Program-made: the position numbers and the translations under genes
Source of the DNA: Diphasiastrum complanatum
Taxonomy: Eukaryota; Streptophyta; Lycopodiopsida; Lycopodiales; Lycopodiaceae
Length of the DNA: 64,000 nt
Reading direction: 5' to 3'
NCBI GenBank assembly: GCA_029204225.1
Contig: CM055107.1
Location: forward strand, 17,606,051 to 17,670,050
Shown: positions 47,200-58,790 of the stretch, piece by piece
How positions within the stretch are numbered: the stretch's first letter is position 1
Layout: the number at the start of each line of letters is the position of its first letter
Notes under the pieces: generated by a model
Seen by the model: the letters and a program-made list of their open reading frames with translations, nothing else
What the model was told of the DNA's origin: nothing
Databases searched by the model: none

Positions 47200-47749
47200 T
47201 GTAAATAGAGGCTATGCATGTCATTTTCTCGCTTGGAAACGAAAAACCATCACCATAAGTGATTTGTAGATAGTGTTTGAAAAACAAAGTAGAAGATCAC
47301 ATTGAAAATAGAGGGGATGAAACGAAATTGAGCGTCACAGTCAGCTATATACATCGGCTTCTGAAGCAGCACAATATGTCCATTCTTAGCCTGAAAATGA
47401 AATGGAAGCCTGCAATTTGTTTGTTATCTATTTGCTTTCCTTGTGTGTCATTATTGTGGTTAATGTGCATGTTTTGTTTGTGTTGTCCGAATTAGGCGGC
47501 CTGAGTGTTGTTCTATGATGTGTTGTAGGCTAAATCAAGATTGTAGGGTGGCAAACCATGTCGCTTGCTAAATGGCTTAGTAACACAATGGATTTTACAA
47601 CCCAGTTTCATTTCTTAAGTTGTCTTGTAACTCTTTATTTCTGATTGTCTGCAAACGGCTTAACGCTCCTGATTATAAATAGATGTTTTACATTTGTGAA
47701 CTAGTCAAAGGTTGCGTGATATTGGAATGCATAACATATCTTGTCTTAA

Positions 47750-48828
47750 TCAACAATTACAATTTGCTAATCAACAATTGCAACATGCAATCAGCAATTG
47801 CTTCATTATGTGCAACACACTAATGCTGAAAACAATGCACTCAAGAATGCTATGTCAGAGTTGAATGCTACAGTCACTACTCTTCGGGGATCAAACCAAG
47901 AAATGTTAGATTCCATGGAAAAGTTGCGATCCGAGAGTTTAAAATCTGTTGTTGATATAGAAGTTAAAAATAAGACAACGATGAAGAGAAAAAAAAAGAG
48001 AGTACCGATGAAGAATATTGATGACTTATCTACACATAGCGGCAATCAGAAAAAAAAAATCGAGCATTCAAGTATATTTTCATATAAACTGTTTATTTGA
48101 TTTGTATATGTCATTTAAGTTTGATTTGCACTTGATAACATGGATTATCTGTTTATTAAACATAATTTGAGTTTCGTATGTTTGTTGCAGATCATGTTTG
48201 GTGGCAAAGAACTATTTAACAGATCGTTCATGCATTGGATCATCTTTAAGTCATGTTTTACCAAGAAAGTCAGCAAAGGAAATGATAAAAAAATGCTCAG
48301 TTTGAAAAAATGAAAAATGAAATTGTAGAGACTGTTTTGATTAAGGTTCAATCATACTTGGATGTAAATGTGATACAAGGTACATGTGACGTATCTTAGA
48401 TATCACATCGAAAAACAAATGCTCACTTTGTTGCTCTATTATAGAAGATGGATTAAATGCAAAAATATTTGGAAGCCACTTGATCAAGATTTTGGTATAA
48501 ACCCTCAAGAGCAACTTCAAATAACAATGAAAGGAAATGACAACATTCTTGCAATAGTTGAGGTCGAGGAAGATTGGTGTCTCAATAACATTCGATCAGA
48601 ACTAGACTTGTTGCAATTCGATCTACCTCAGTACTATCAATTTCGATTGAATGGTGTAAAGGTACGTTATGCCATATAAAAATATTTTTTTTTTTTGTAT
48701 TTCTAAGTGAATCAGTTTCATAAAATATATTAACTAAAACAATTTCTCTTGTGTAGGTAAGAGTAAGGCAAGAAGAGCATATAAAATGCAAAGATATTGG
48801 AACATCCATCAAAATTGAAGATCCGTAG
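47750..48828 (+). pseudogene. Unrecognised multi-exon gene with coiled coil and compact C-terminal domain
   Basis: First block, about 47,755-48,050: Gln-rich heptads (NQQLQFANQQLQHA, one-base slip near 47,790) then NAENNALKNAMSELNATVTT, LRGSNQEMLDSMEKLR and a basic KRKKKRVPMKN, a likely coiled coil followed by a nuclear-signal-like cluster. After GTTGCAG (48,190) a damaged block ends in NEIVETVLIKVQSYLDVNVI (donor near 48,380). The next block, 48,386-48,660, reads GNDNILAIVEVEEDWCLNNI, RSELDLLQFDLPQYYQFRLN and GVK, with donor AAAG|GTACGT, and joins after TGTGTAG (about 48,757) to VRVRQEEHIKCKDIGTSIKI with stop at 48,826-48,828. The last ~65 residues look like one folded domain, perhaps a ubiquitin-like fold, but I cannot confirm a family. 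Confidence 0.45.
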
Positions 48829-49665
48829 ATTATGAACTATGGAATTTTGTATTATGTAATACAATTTTTGTATACATCATTTTTGAAAATATATGAACCA
48901 CTTTTTCTATGAGGATCTTTCATTTCTATGATCTCCATTTCCATGGTGCAAACCACAATGTAATTGCAACTGGATAATATGAGTTTTTGATAACAAGATT
49001 CATTGTCTCTTGCAAGAAATGCATTATCTCCATTGGGGAGATCTTCACTCACTTGAACTCCAATGACCACTACAATCAGATATCGAATCGACGCTTGCCC
49101 TTGTTGAAGTCTCGTATATATCAGTTGTATTTTTGGTCTTCATTGTCGTGGTCTGTATTGTTCTTGTCTTGGCATATTTGGATATGTTCAAAAGATGATC
49201 TGATCAAAGCTTTGCAGCAACAAATCTAAGTGAACTAATGTCGCATGTTTGGATTGGTTGTGGCAAAGATTCGATCAGATCATCTTTCTGAACTTATCCA
49301 AAAAAAATCATGGTAAAGGCAGGACAGACCAAGGCTATGAAAAACAAACATGTCGAAAAATCGTAGAAATTGAAGATGAATGAATCATAACCTGAATTAA
49401 TAATAGAAAAACAAACAAGTAAGAAGAACCATAGAAAACTGTAAATATATTTCTATAAAAAATTTCTGTACATGTGTCTCATTCACATCAAGTGAGACAA
49501 AATTTTTATCAGTATCCAGGGCTAATGATGATTCATAGAATCTAGTGATAGACTATTTAATGTACTCCGACGTAGGTACAAATTTGTCACACTCTGATTG
49601 GTGGATAAATATAGGCTGTGTTTCTCAATTCATCATTTGACAAATGTATGGCTGTGATCAACATG
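48829..49665. other. Non-coding
   Basis: No gene recognised. GATCAGATCAT-type words are repeated near 49,190-49,285. Nothing else assigned. Confidence 0.35.
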
Positions 49666-49670
49666 AATTG

Positions 49671-49681
49671 GCTATAAATAT
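49671..49681 (+). promoter_or_regulatory. TATA box
   Basis: GGCTATAAATATGG, a strong plant TATA consensus, about 265 bases upstream of the ATG at 49,940 that opens the next unrecognised gene. Two GT-starting junctions (TCGG|TGCG and CAG|GTGCGC) in between could be leader splice sites. Confidence 0.5.
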
Positions 49682-49939
49682 GGACACCACTCTCCATATT
49701 TTGCTTCTGTGGTCTTTCATTCTGAACTCACTAGTCATCTTGTTTTCTTTCTTTCTCGCAATATCGAATCGGTGCGTCTCTTCCCATACAGTGCACGGTC
49801 AGATTCATTCAGGTGCGCTGAATTGATATCAGCCTCTTTGGACGTGTGCTCGTCCTAACGATATAGGATCAACACGCGCACTGTGGTTCATTTCTTTACC
49901 AATATCATTCTGTCACGTTGAACCGATATCAGATTCAAT

Positions 49940-51460
49940 ATGGCTAGTTCCTCAGATAACAAACTTTTGGATTTTTTGAATGCTAGTGACATTCCATCTG
50001 AGAAATTAGAGTATTTTGCGAGTATTTTTTGCTCCCTTCGATATCAATAAGCTAGTTTATGAAAATTGTTATAATTTATTTCTTATCTTGATAATTTTTC
50101 TCAGATTATTAGTTTTCCTGTTTTGGATATAGATAGTTTTTGTTTCGTTCATTTTCAAGACCTTGTGCATTCCCAACCATCTTTTAAGTATAAACACAAT
50201 AGAAAGTACTCGTCTGCATGACCATTTCAAAAGAAATATATATTGTGATATCCACAAAAGAATATATCGCTTATAATCAAAGGAGTTGTCTTTTACATAT
50301 CTGCTGAAATTCCAGATGATGAGTCTGTTCAATCTTCAACTGTTCCATTGATCAAAGCATCTACACCTGCTCTAGTTTATATAGATGATGCAAATACTGA
50401 TATAGGGGTTGAAGCTGAAGCATCTATGGCTTCAGATTATCAAAAAACTCTCCCTCGTTCTATAATCCTCTCTGATTCTCTTCCATCCGCATCTCCAGTT
50501 AATCAATTAATTCAACTTGATGTTCCCTTATATTTTATAAATAATGAAAGTTATATTTCATTTAATGATATGGAAGATGTTTTGAATTTGAGAGAGAAGA
50601 AAATCCTCCCAATTTTTTCTCAAAATTTATCAGAATTTTTCAACATTGTTGATTACACATATGATGACCTTGAAAGTGAGATAGATTATGATAAAGATGG
50701 CAATTGGAAATCTGGCAATGAGGCCTTGGAGGCCATGATTGAAAAATCTAAAGCCTATGAAAAAACTTTGCCTACAAAGCAGGAATTTTTGGAATTCCAA
50801 AAAAAATATCCCCCAAGGCCTAGATATATCCTGTCCGAAAATGTAAAGGCCATTGGAGGACATGACATTAGCAGAACATATGTCGTTCAATACGATGATT
50901 ATGATCTGGTACGCAGATATTGGTATTGATATTGTTCAGTTTTCTTATTTCAAACATTGTGTTAAAGTATGAGTTTGCAGTGTTATGTATCATTCTAATT
51001 TTTTTTTTCTCGTTTACAGGATGCTATTGAAATTGATGCCTTTGGTATGAGACATGGAGGCGTCCGAGGTGTATAAGTCGGGAGAAAGGATGTGTCTCTA
51101 TATTTGAAAAACTTTCAAAATAATGAGATTTGTATATATCATTCATCTTTTAATCCATATGCAACAACTGTCATTATGGCCATCAAATCATTATCAGTTT
51201 GTTTAGGAGGCCATAAGTACGCAAGAGGAAAATATAAAAAATTTTGTGAAAAGGGATATTAAGATATTGGGTTATACTCTCAATGAGACTACAAAAAGAT
51301 CATCTGCAATGGCCCTTTATTCGGGTTACATTGATATGAGCAAAAGGAAAAAATTAGAATTTTTGGATCTATATGAAAGGAGATTTCATATTGTAGCAAT
51401 CCTTCATGCAATAAAGACATGGAAATCCCCTGCAAGGTGCCATTGAATTTGAAAACTTCC
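49940..51460 (+). pseudogene. Unrecognised gene, several exons, acidic
   Basis: ATG at 49,940 opens MASSSDNKLLDFLNASDIPS, EKLEYFASIF, whose spacing is reminiscent of a SAM-type helical domain (weak). A main block follows at about 50,300-50,908: PDDESVQSSTVPLIKAS, LIQLDVPLYFINNESYISFN, EALEAMIEKSKAYEKTLPTK, KKYPPRPRYILSENVKAIGG, ISRTYVVQYDDYDL, ending at donor CTG|GTACGC (50,909). The next exon after TTTACAG (51,019) reads DAIEIDAFGMRHGGVRGV, then a stop. Later pieces read HKYARGKYKKFCEKGY and, from 51,246, MALYSGYIDMSKRKKLEFLD, LYERRFHIVAILHAIKTWKS. I recognise no family. Stops suggest decay or missed splicing. Confidence 0.4.
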
Positions 51461-51535
51461 ATGGTTTTCGACTGTAAATTTCTCACCCTCCAAATCTCGC
51501 CATAATTTGTTCTTGAAAATATCCATGAAAGTATT

Positions 51536-52142
51536 TTATGGTCCTCTTTCAAGACCTGTAGAGAAGCAAGTAATGCATGACATATCAATAAAAATTGGCA
51601 AGGTATGAATTGTTAATAACAATATTCTAAATGAAAATTGAAATGTATACCTAGAATGCCGCCAACCACCAGATGTGATTTTCCGATTGAACACTAAAAA
51701 CGTTGGATCATTTGTATCTGAAATTTTGTTCATCAAAGTGACACTCACTCGTTCCAACTTTTGACCCTTGATGATTTCAGATTCATCCAATTTTATTACA
51801 ATAATGATCTTTCCATTTACTTGATATTCATCTAGTTTATAGAATCGAATAATGTATTTTAGAACATTTTCAATATCAAGAAAAATATTATTGCAATCGT
51901 TGTAATTGAGCACCATATTCTGATTTGTATAGTTCAGTTATATGAAGTGGTTGACCAACTACTTTGAACATTTCGTCATTATAATAATTTCTTGTTAATC
52001 TTACCAGATATGGATGCGGAAGATAATTTTTCTTCACCATCACTTGGAAAAAAGCTTCTTTAACTATTCTAAAAAAAGTAGAATAAACATTCCGAAAAAG
52101 AAAAAGATCAGATAACATATATAGAAACTCTTGGAAAGGCAA
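51536..52142 (-). pseudogene. Unrecognised minus-strand reading frame
   Basis: Two overlapping frames: 52,142-51,888 (MPFQEFLYMLSDLFLFRNVY, LPHPYLVRLTRNYYNDEMFK, VVGQPLHITELYKSEYGAQL) and 51,916-51,536 (VLNYNDCNNIFLDIENVLKY, EYQVNGKIIIVIKLDESEII, KGQKLERVSVTLMNKI). They probably form one gene broken by a frameshift near 51,905. No family recognised. It is divergent from the plus-strand gene starting at 52,147, only about 5 bases away. Confidence 0.35.
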
Positions 52143-52146
52143 GATA

Positions 52147-52980
52147 ATGGATTTTAAAGTATCACCTTCCGGTCAATCTATCACAAAAGTTTTAGTTCAG
52201 CATGCTTATCTTCACAATGAGCTCAACATTCATGATCTAAATCCAAATGATAGAAGGGAATGCAATTGTAAGTTTTCAGATTTAATTTCTTTAGAGTTAG
52301 CATTTTCTTTAAATTATATTTTTCTTGAGATGTTTTTGTTGGTCTTGCAGATTTGTATCCATCAAATTTCGTTGAATGGCAAACAGTTCAATCGATTGCA
52401 AGAATAATCGATGTCATACATTCGGATATCGATATTTTACAATATAAAGGTAATTCTCCAAAATCACTTTTAGAGTCAGGAGTTTTTTTTATGATCACAC
52501 CTATTTTCCTGATAGAAATGGTTTAGTTGGTAGATTAGAGCCATATCCTCTACCACATTTTTTGAGTGAGGAATGAATTTCTCTTGATGTAGCAATTTTA
52601 GAAAGTTTTTGATCTAGGCTATGTATTGATATTCAGAGTATATTAAAATGTAGCACTGGATTAAAAAATAATAGGTTAAGTTGGTATCTACCTTTTACTA
52701 TTTTTGTTGATTTTTTTTCCAAATGCAATGTTCGGAGAACGAAAACAATATTTAATTGTAAGGACTTGAGTGCTGAAATAATCGCCGAGCTATTGGATGA
52801 TGGTTGGGATAAAAACAAAAACAACAAGTTGAGTGCAGACTTTTGCAGAGGGATGCATCAAGATCCATTGATATTTTTGATATATTCTTGGCATCCATTG
52901 ATCTTCTGCATTTTTGTCATTGCAAATATTGATTGCATCAATGGTTCCTCTTCTTCTTCGATTATGTGTAGCCATTAGTC
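52147..52980 (+). pseudogene. Unrecognised plus-strand gene, at least three exons
   Basis: Exon 52,147-52,267 (MDFKVSPSGQSITKVLVQHA, YLHNELNIHDLNPNDRRECN) ends at donor T|GTAAGT; exon 52,351-52,449 (YLYPSNFVEWQTVQSIARII, DVIHSDIDILQYK) follows TTGCAG and ends at G|GTAATT. The joint keeps the frame. Later coding-like text from about 52,575 (LDVAILESF ... SWYLPFTIFVDFFSKCNVRR, LSAEIIAELLDDGWDKNKN) carries stops. The reading frame is coherent but I recognise no domain. Confidence 0.4.
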
Positions 52981-54250
52981 GAAAATACGAGTACGCAAGC
53001 TGAGAACGGAGAGAATGTAGAGATTGCCAGGTAAACCTAAGAATGACAATCTAATATAAGAGATAGAATGAAGAAAATGAGAGGTATACCTATGAATGAC
53101 AAGAAGTTCCTAAACTACAAGGATTAGTTAACCATAGTTTATGAATATTGACGTCAAATCAACCTCGAGTGAACAATGACGGGCAGCATAAGAGTATTCA
53201 GGTAGTAACTGTGGTCCAAGCACAATTGCTTGTTCTTCTCGACGAGATATTTGAATATCATGAAAATTTGTCCAAGAAAGTTAAATACAATTTCCATCCG
53301 TCAACCACTGTTACAGTTCGTCACAGATGGACACCATTCATTGGGACACATAAGCTTTGAAAGCGTGCAAAGTCAAAAACAACATCTTGACAAAGGGCTC
53401 ATTTTGAGTTCTTATATCCCCTAATGTGGCTTCGACAATGATGAACTATCGAAGGAGTAAAAGGTTGACAATTTTTATTTTCGTTTGTTATGAAGCTAAT
53501 GACTACTCAATTATCTGATTTATTTACTCTTCTCTTTCATGTTGAAAACACACATTAATCAGCTTCAACATGGTGATAATGACACACTTTACATGGCTAG
53601 CCTTGATGCGTCAAGAAAGTTGTAGGACGAATGTCTTAGACTCCTCATTATCTTTGCCATAAGAAGAATTCATCCTTAAAAGTTTTACATATGACTGTTA
53701 CAAAATCCTGACTAGTAGATCTCACTAATATTGAGATCGATTGTTCAAGAGATATCAGAACCTCAGTTTTGATCATCTCAACAAGAGTAGGTGTATCAGT
53801 ATTCGCCTGATTGTGAACTCGAAGTGAAGGTCTCCTAAACTTCTAAAATTTTGACTTTAACATTGTGTCATTAAAAGAAACAAGTCAACAAAACATTGAT
53901 GAACATATCCAAAAAGGACTCATGGCTTATCAAAGAAATAACATCCTTCAATTACAAAATCATTCAATCACAAGACTTGCTGAGGGGTCAAGATGGGGAC
54001 TTCCCCCCCGTTGAAGGATTTTTCTTTAAAATTATGCAAGATCAAATGGCCCTAGTCCAAATACATATACCAAGGATGGATTGGTCTTATGAATTCTTGA
54101 AATCTTTACAACATGTAGATGCTAACAAAATTGGATCATAACAATCTCATGAAAGAAAAGGGTATATTTTGTCAAAAATCTATGAGCATGGGATTTGAAC
54201 TTATTTCTTTATGCATGCAAAAGCTTAATGGTCAAGAGAGGAGCATGCAT
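52981..54250. other. No recognisable gene; one open frame
   Basis: A plus-strand frame at 53,896-54,141 (SKKDSWLIKEITSFNYKIIQ ... IPRMDWSYEFLKSLQHV) has ordinary amino-acid composition but no family I know. A tRNA-like B-box (minus strand GTTCAAATCC, about 54,190) is seen but no full tRNA fold. Confidence 0.3.
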
Positions 54251-54253
54251 ATT

Positions 54254-54355
54254 CATTAGGCAATGGATGGCATGACATTCAAGAGTCTAAACTGACATGC
54301 ATGGACATTAGGCAATGGATAGCATGACATGCAAGAGTCTAAACATGGATATAGT
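54254..54355. repeat. Tandem repeat, period 52 bp
   Basis: CATTAGGCAATGGATGGCAT and the following CAAGAGTCTAAAC occur at 54,254 and again at 54,306 with few changes. Confidence 0.85.
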
Positions 54356-54359
54356 TCAT

Positions 54360-55910
54360 TGTATGTGGACTAGTCAAGCTAGAAAGCATAATCTTGATAA
54401 TCATCATTGTTTCACATCTTATGATCTTGATCTCCATGATCCTTATGAGGCATGAAAGCCTAAGATTTCTCTATTTATGGTGCATCCATCATGCAAGTGG
54501 AACTTTCAAAGCAAAGATCATCATCAAGCATGGAGGAAGCCCATGATCATAGTGGCATATTGGTGGAGCACTCTTCAAAGGCATTGGCAAGAGATCTCTA
54601 CCAAAGAGATCTTATCATGGATATGGTGAGGGCTTGGTATTTTTTATGATAGAAGTTTGTAAGTGAATCTCACATGTCTGGAGGATGTTCCCATGTGTGG
54701 AGAATTGTATAGTAAATAAAAAATGTTTGATATAGGGGTCTCATAGAATTTCATAGTCAAGCATTTAGGTGTAGGATGTTGATAGGGTCAAATTTGGCAT
54801 AGATGGCAAATTATCCATTTCCACTTGTAATGCCACTATTGAGCCAAAATAGAGTAGGAGGCCAAACTCGTGCCAATTAGAGTGTAGACAAGTGTAATGC
54901 TTTTGTTTGATGAAATTTAAGAGGTCCAATAGGATTTAGAGGTGGAACCTTAAAGGGTCCAATAGAATTGAGATTTGCTTGAAAATGGTCCAATAGAATT
55001 TAGAGGTGAATGGATCAATGGTCCAATAGGATTAAGAGGTGGCAAAGTGTGGTCCAATCATAGCTAAGCACAGTGGTACCTCGTGGATCTACTAGTATCA
55101 TTGTACTCCTCATTTGGATCTAATTGATTTTGAGATTGAGTGGATTTTGTGAGTAATTGGTTTTCTAGCTTTCTCTCTCTACCCGAGAGCTTATGATGAT
55201 TTTCTCTCTCTACCCGAGGAGAGCAGCTTATTTTTACTTAGATTATGTTTGGAACACTTCCCACACGTGTGAGTGAGAGTTGGAAGTGATTAAATACATG
55301 TCGTAGTGTGTTTTTGCCATAGAATCAAAGATAGATCTTGAATCTCAATCTAGTCTTGATCTTGGTGCATCTACACACCTTAGGAGATCACAAGTACATG
55401 TTGTGGATAGTCCACACGTGTGAAATCAACACTTATCTTGCATAATATTCATCAATTCCTAGGCCCTTTTTTCTAGTGGTTGCCCATCCCCAATCATAGT
55501 GGAGTGTGACACAAAGGGTGATCAGTCCTTCGGTTTCTTCTCCAAATATTTATAGACTCAATTGGGCCTTCTTTATAGACTTTTACAAAAAGCCTTCTTC
55601 TGGTACCATCTTCATGCTTTAAGAAGCTTCTTTAGTTCATTCTTCAGGCACTCCTTGAAGTACCTGCACATACCCTTAAAGTAAAATGTTAGGTGTCATA
55701 ACATACCATTTAAATGGTTCATCATTAGATTCTACTTGTAGAATCTGCACATCAAATTGTTAGCATTGATCTACAATTTTCATTTATAGTATTCAAGTAC
55801 TAATACCTGCACAAACATTCCATCAGTTAGAGTAACAAGCTCTAATGTTTTCAACTTTCCTGAACTGATTATCTGATTTCATCCGGTGTGAATAGACGAT
55901 CAGGCACTTG
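54360..55910. other. LTR-like or promoter-like non-coding DNA with CCAAT array
   Basis: No coding sequence. GGTCCAAT occurs five times at 54,923, 54,956, 54,987, 55,020 and 55,051. CACACGTGTG occurs at 55,262-55,271 and 55,413-55,422. TTTCTCTCTCTACCCGAG is duplicated near 55,171 and 55,201. The CACGTG palindromes resemble those in the LTR of copia F and in 62.8-63.4 kb, so this may be a solo LTR, but TG...CA ends and a target duplication were not established. Confidence 0.4.
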
Positions 55911-55913
55911 TGT

Positions 55914-56700
55914 CTATAGATAAGAATTACAATCAAGGGTGGTCACATCCAATTCACCTTGAAGATGTTTGCGTTCAAGCTCGGCCATATCCAATTGACC
56001 AGCCAACAGCAGGACTTGTTGTTTAGCATCTTGCACAATCTTGTTCAATTGATCTTGTGCGATTGTCAATGCATCCTGAAGAGTTTCCATATAGCCTTCA
56101 AGAGCATTAGCTGTTTGTTGGGCTTTCATCAGTTTCGCTTTAGATTTTGCCTCATGTTGTCTGGCAATCATGAGCTCGCAATTCAACTGAATGACCTTCT
56201 AGCTTATCAGTGTATTCTCAGTACCCTGCTCTGATATTCATTTATCCATGTCTTTCTTTTCATTGAGCATGGTCTGGATCACTCGCACAATATTTGAGAC
56301 TAAATCTAATGCGTCACCAAAATCCACTTGGGTTGTAGCAGAAACAGCAGGAGCAGCACTTGTAGGGATTGTTTGGCTCTAGTGACTGGCCAGTTCTTCT
56401 TCTTCAAAAATATCTTGTTCTTCAAATCCTTCTGGCACCATAGCATCGAACTGCTTCAGAGATGGAGCACATTGAGCGACCCTGGTGGTGTCTGGTGGTA
56501 GTCGGCTTGATCTTGCTGATTGATATGAAAAGAAGGGCATCTCAAAAATTTCATCTGGACAACGAGTTGGAATCATCGAACATATCCATAAACGCTTGGG
56601 TATTTGGTAAAATGACTCGGATTTGTGGGGGTGAGGCGGCTTGGGCAGATGTGATTGGAATAGTGAATCCACAGACTGATCCTGTGAGAAAGAGGAGACA
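55914..56700 (-). pseudogene. Coiled-coil protein pseudogene
   Basis: One minus-strand frame from about 56,700 to 55,914 with three internal stops (56,379-56,381, about 56,238 and about 56,203). N-terminal part: SVDSLFQSHLPKPPHPHKSE, acidic EGFEEQDIFEEEE; middle: VDFGDALDLVSNIVRVIQTM, LNEKKDMDK; C-terminal ~100 residues: QHEAKSKAKLMKAQQTANAL, EGYMETLQDALTIAQDQLNK, IVQDAKQQVLLLAGQLDMAE, a strong heptad pattern. At least two of the stops look like CAG turned into TAG. No family recognised; it may belong to a retroelement. It lies just beyond the 3' LTR of gypsy G. Confidence 0.55.
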
Positions 56701-56780
56701 ATGGATGCATCAGTGGACTGGAGGATGTGTAGTTCAGTGCAAATTGTAGCAAGGTGTGAAGTGCAGCAGCTGAAGATGTC

Positions 56781-57624
56781 TGCCTAATACGACGTCACGG
56801 AAGACGAGTCACGAAGGATGACCTCGTTGCGCACACGACGACGACTATAAGAACTGGATGTCTGGTGTGAGGATTCAGCAGTCGTGTCTTTGTATACAGA
56901 TAGTAAGACATCAGCAACAAAACCATGGATTTTATTATCAAGGTAGGAGATGGAAAAGAAGGACAAAAGTGGGCTGGCTACAAACTGTTGCTTGGTATTG
57001 CTTTTATTGGCCTGCATGAGCTCACCAAAGACTATCTTTATAAGGAAGCTCCTTAGATCATGGTTACAAATCCCAAATACTAACACACTTGGAGAAACCA
57101 CCCAACCAAGTAGAAGCATCCAATCAATCTCTATAAGCCTCACCCCCAAGCCAAGGAGCAAGAAGCATGAATGTAGAGTGAGAGCCTGGCAATGAATCAA
57201 GAACCATGATGAGGAGTAGTACAAGCTTGGACCCAATATATAGAGCCAAAAGCATTCTGGGCACTCAGCCATACATAGCCCTAAGTTCTACATAGACTCA
57301 CCTAGAATAGAGTCCTATGCATGGGCCAACTATTCATAGATTTGCTATTGATAACTCTACACTGTCTCATAGATTCACCTAGAATAGAGTCCTATGCATG
57401 GACCAACTATTCATAGATTTGCTATTGATAACTCTACACATGCATACACTGTCTCATATCTTGTCTAAACTCCATTTAGTGTGTTCTAGTCCTCACAAGG
57501 ATATTAGTTACTTTCAAGTCATGTCCAGTATGACGTGGCATAACTAACAGCTTGTTTCACTGAAGTACCGTGTATCCAAGACTAGGACTATACTGTATCC
57601 TATGTAATGGTTATGGACATAACA
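56781..57624 (-). repeat. 3' LTR of gypsy element G (inner end firm, outer end tentative)
   Basis: Begins TGTTATGTCCATAACC at 57,624 after the polypurine tract TTTAAGGAGGGAAGAA. A TATA motif (CTCTATATATTGGG) reads on the minus strand near 57,233-57,246. A 77-bp unit is duplicated at 57,294-57,447 (CCTAGAATAGAGTCCTATGC at 57,301 and 57,378). The outer end is set at 56,781 because TGCCTAA there gives ...TTAGGCA; this is not confirmed by a second LTR. Confidence 0.6.
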
Positions 57625-57649
57625 TTCTTCCCTCCTTAAACTCTCTCTA

Positions 57650-58790
57650 TCCTTAGAAACTAAAATTTGGAAAATTCTTCTTTATGCTATCAACTCTCTC
57701 CCACGAATCATCATCCTCAATACAACCCTTCCACCGAATTAAGCACTTAGAGATAGAATGATTTCTCAATTGTTTATCTCTGGTTTTGAGCACTTTCTCA
57801 GGTCCCAAAGGTACACTAAGCGACAAAACTTTCAAATGGGATAAATCCTCATCCGATCCAACTGTATCACCATCATGTAAACTTAGTTTCAAATGACTTA
57901 CATGAAATACTGGGTGTGCAGTTGATTTTTCGTGAAGATCAAGTTCATACGCCAAAGAACCAATTCTACGTACAATCCTGAAAGGTCCACAATAACAGCT
58001 AGGCAGCTTATAATGCTTCCATGTATGTACCGTCTTAGAATATTTTGGAATCCTAAGATATACCCAATCATCAACTTTAAAATCTCTTGGAGATCTCTTA
58101 AGATTGGTAAAGTGTTTAGCTCTATCTTGAGCACTTCGGATACTATTCTTAGCCACTTGCAACATTTCTTGCATATCATGCAAAAAATCAGCAACCTTCT
58201 GGATCTTAATAGACCGTCTCAACATTTACTGGAGATCTAGGTTGAAAACCGTACATAAGCATAAAAGGACTGTAACCTGTAGCAGAATGTTTTCTACTGT
58301 TATATGCAAACTCAACCAGTGGGAGGTAATCTTCCCAATGAGATTGCCTATGAGAAACATATGTCCTCAAAATATCCTCCATAGTTTGATTAGTCCTTTT
58401 TGTCTGGCCATCTGATTCAGGATGATCAGAAGAACTTAAACTCAAAGAAATTTCTAGTTTATGGAATACTGCTGACCAAAAGTGACCTGTGAACTTAGGA
58501 TCTCTATTACTAACAATGTCACTTGGCAGACCATACAACCGAAATAATCTTTCAACAAAGATCTAGGCTAACTTAGAGGCCTTTATAGTTGACTTGACTG
58601 GTATGAATGTAGCTAACTTAGTTAACCGATCCAGTACAACCCAAATAGAATCATTTTGTCGTTGGGTCTTTGGAAGTCCAACTACAAAATCCATAGATAT
58701 GCTTTCCCATTTCTTATCCGGGATATCTAACAGATGCAACAAACCACTAGCCTTATGGCGTTCAGCCTTTGCTAGTTGACAGAGCTTTAT
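57650..58790 (-). pseudogene. Gypsy G: integrase core, C-terminus and chromodomain (inactive)
   Basis: Core frame 58,538-58,206: GLPSDIVSNRDPKFTGHFW, SSDHPESDGQTKRTNQTMED, PLVEFAYNSRKHSATGYSPF. The catalytic Asp of the usual S-D-R-D is Asn (AAT at 58,506-58,508) and exactly 35 residues later the catalytic Glu is Lys (AAA at 58,398-58,400), so both are lost. The C-terminal frame 58,225-57,653 has AQDRAKHFTNLKRSPRDFKV, YCGPFRIVRRIGSLAYELDL and ends in a chromodomain (ISKCLIRWKGCIEDDDSWER), which marks a chromovirus. A frameshift separates the two frames near 58,215. Confidence 0.93.

Noticed and set aside
56226-56240. Minus-strand AATATCAGAGCAGGG, like a tRNA-Met primer-binding site
   Set aside because: It falls inside the coherent frame of the coiled-coil pseudogene (codons for I-S-E-Q-G) and no LTR end abuts it.
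56784-57272. 162-codon minus-strand frame with hydrophobic stretches
   Set aside because: It lies inside the 3' LTR of gypsy G, spans the TATA region and has no family features.
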